The translations under genes were made by a program, and so were the position numbers. The notes under the pieces are model-generated. The model was not told where the DNA came from, ran no database searches, and was given only the letters and a program-made list of their open reading frames with translations. A stretch of DNA of 64,000 nt. It comes from an uncultured Flavobacteriales bacterium (lineage in GTDB: Bacteria > Bacteroidota > Bacteroidia > Flavobacteriales > Flavobacteriaceae). How positions within the stretch are numbered: position 1 is the first letter of the stretch; each line of letters starts with the position of its first letter. The stretch lies in assembly GCA_913058295.1 (NCBI GenBank), contig CAJXRD010000008.1, positions 19,306 through 83,305 of the forward strand. The letters run 5' to 3'. This document shows, in pieces, positions 62,675-64,000 of this stretch.

Positions 62675-63796
62675 TTAAGGGATAAATATTTCCCCAGAAG
62701 AATGGTCTTTTTCAGCCCCAGTAACACTCGACAAACAATTATCTTCATCTCTTAAACGCAACACTCCTAACAAACCAAAAATCAATGCTTCTTTATATTC
62801 TATGAGTTCTGAAGAAGGAATAACAATCTTTGTATTTGAATGTGATTTTAATCTATTTATTAAATATCGATTATAGACTCCTCCCCCAGTCATTAAAACC
62901 GAAGCCTTATCCCGAAATTGATTTGCCAACTGAATTACTACATGTTCTACAAAAGTGTGTAAAGTATCTTCTGATGAAATTTCTGATGCTTCTAAAATTG
63001 GAAATATATTTTTTTGCACCCATTCCAAGCCTAAAGATTTAGGAGCTTTTTTTGTATAATATTTCAAGTTATTTAATCTTTGAAGCATTACTGTATTTAA
63101 CTTTCCTGAAGCGGCAATATCCCCATCTTCATCATAGGGTTTACCAAACAACTCCGCATAATAATTCATTACAATATTAACCGGGCAAACATCAAAAGCA
63201 ATTCTATTAAAGTCTTTATTTTCAAAAGAGATATTTGCAAATCCGCCTAGATTTAAACAATAATCATAATTCGAAAACAACAATCGATCTCCTATAGGTA
63301 CTAGTGGCGCTCCATTCCCTCCTAAAGCAACATCTTGAGCTCTAAAATCACAAATTACTTTTTGCTTTATCGTTTTAGCTAATAAGGGCAAATTTCCTAT
63401 TTGTAGGGTTAAACCATTTTCGGGTTGATGCCATATGGTATGTCCATGAGAACAAACTCCATCCAGGTTTTCAATTTCATGTTTATCTATAAATTTTGAG
63501 ATAACATCTGCCAAATACCCAGTATAGTCCTTATTAAAACCAACCATCTTCTTATTAGAATAAGAAATAGCTTCTTGCAAATTCTTTTTCCAAAGTTTAG
63601 AATATGCTAAGGTTTCCGATTTTAAAATTTCAAAACTCCAAATCCCTTTATCAGAAATTTGAAATTTTAATTCCGCGAGATCAATTCCATCTAATGAGGT
63701 ACCACTCATCACACCAACTACATGATAGTTCTTTTTTTTCAATTTAATTATTCCAATTAATAATTTAAAAATACATTTAAAAAAACCAATATCCAA
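62675..63796 (-). CDS. anmK: anhydro-N-acetylmuramic acid kinase (start uncertain)
   Basis: VVGVMSGTSLDGIDLAEL; GGFANIS; MTGGGVYN. Confidence 0.92.
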   Translation of the reverse strand: MDIGFFKCIFKLLIGIIKLKKKNYHVVGVMSGTSLDGIDLAELKFQISDKGIWSFEILKSETLAYSKLWKKNLQEAISYSNKKMVGFNKDYTGYLADVISKFIDKHEIENLDGVCSHGHTIWHQPENGLTLQIGNLPLLAKTIKQKVICDFRAQDVALGGNGAPLVPIGDRLLFSNYDYCLNLGGFANISFENKDFNRIAFDVCPVNIVMNYYAELFGKPYDEDGDIAASGKLNTVMLQRLNNLKYYTKKAPKSLGLEWVQKNIFPILEASEISSEDTLHTFVEHVVIQLANQFRDKASVLMTGGGVYNRYLINRLKSHSNTKIVIPSSELIEYKEALIFGLLGVLRLRDEDNCLSSVTGAEKDHSSGEIFIP

Positions 63797-63922
63797 TTAT
63801 TTTACTATCAGCTTGAAAATACTAAAGTTGCATCAAATAACTAAGAGGATTGAGGTTTGAGATTTGAAATTTTAAAGGTATATTTGCCTATCTTTTTTTT
63901 GAAATAATTAATATAGATTTTA

Positions 63923-63954
63923 ATGGATTTTAGCCTTACCGAAGAGCATATAAT
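63923..63954 (+). CDS. 5' end of acyl-CoA dehydrogenase-like gene (truncated by contig end)
   Basis: ATG frame MDFSLTEEHI, typical acyl-CoA dehydrogenase N-terminus, then adapter. Confidence 0.5.
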
Positions 63955-64000
63955 CTGTCTCTTATACACATCTGACGCTGCCGACGATCTACTCTGTGTA
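63955..64000. other. Illumina Nextera adapter read-through (non-biological)
   Basis: CTGTCTCTTATACACATCTGACGCTGCCGACGA + TCTACTCT + GTGTA. Confidence 0.98.

Overview
This is a 64 kb AT-rich chromosomal window from a member of the Flavobacteriaceae (Bacteroidota). Evidence includes T9SS/gliding genes (porU, porV, gldJ), T9SS C-terminal sorting domains, lipoproteins and flavobacterial gene order. Most of it is housekeeping: mpl, obgE, an HPRT-adenylate kinase fusion, purK/purE, an M3 peptidase, an ECF sigma factor with a small Zn-binding partner, gcvP, a KASIII-like enzyme, Mla-type ABC components, DUF389, manC-like, pdhA/E2, cdd, porV-porU//gldJ-murF, folC, TonB/ExbD/ExbB, nhaD and anmK. The clearest accessory region is ~42.95-54.6 kb. 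It lies between a 20-bp direct copy of a tRNA-Val(GAC) 3' end and the intact tRNA, which is the geometry of tRNA-targeted integration, but no integrase is visible. Inside are outer-membrane proteins, gene remnants, a DMFase-like lipoprotein translationally coupled to a porin-like protein, and a degraded replicase-like gene. That gene is split by an 8-bp tandem repeat (7 units); deleting exactly five units restores one continuous frame. Other leads are a GIY-YIG gene bounded by 30-bp inverted repeats (29/30 match), a family of variable-stem hairpins near the tRNAs, and a Nextera adapter plus i5 index at the last 46 bases, so the right end of the window is an artefact. All family names come from reading the translations; no database search was run.
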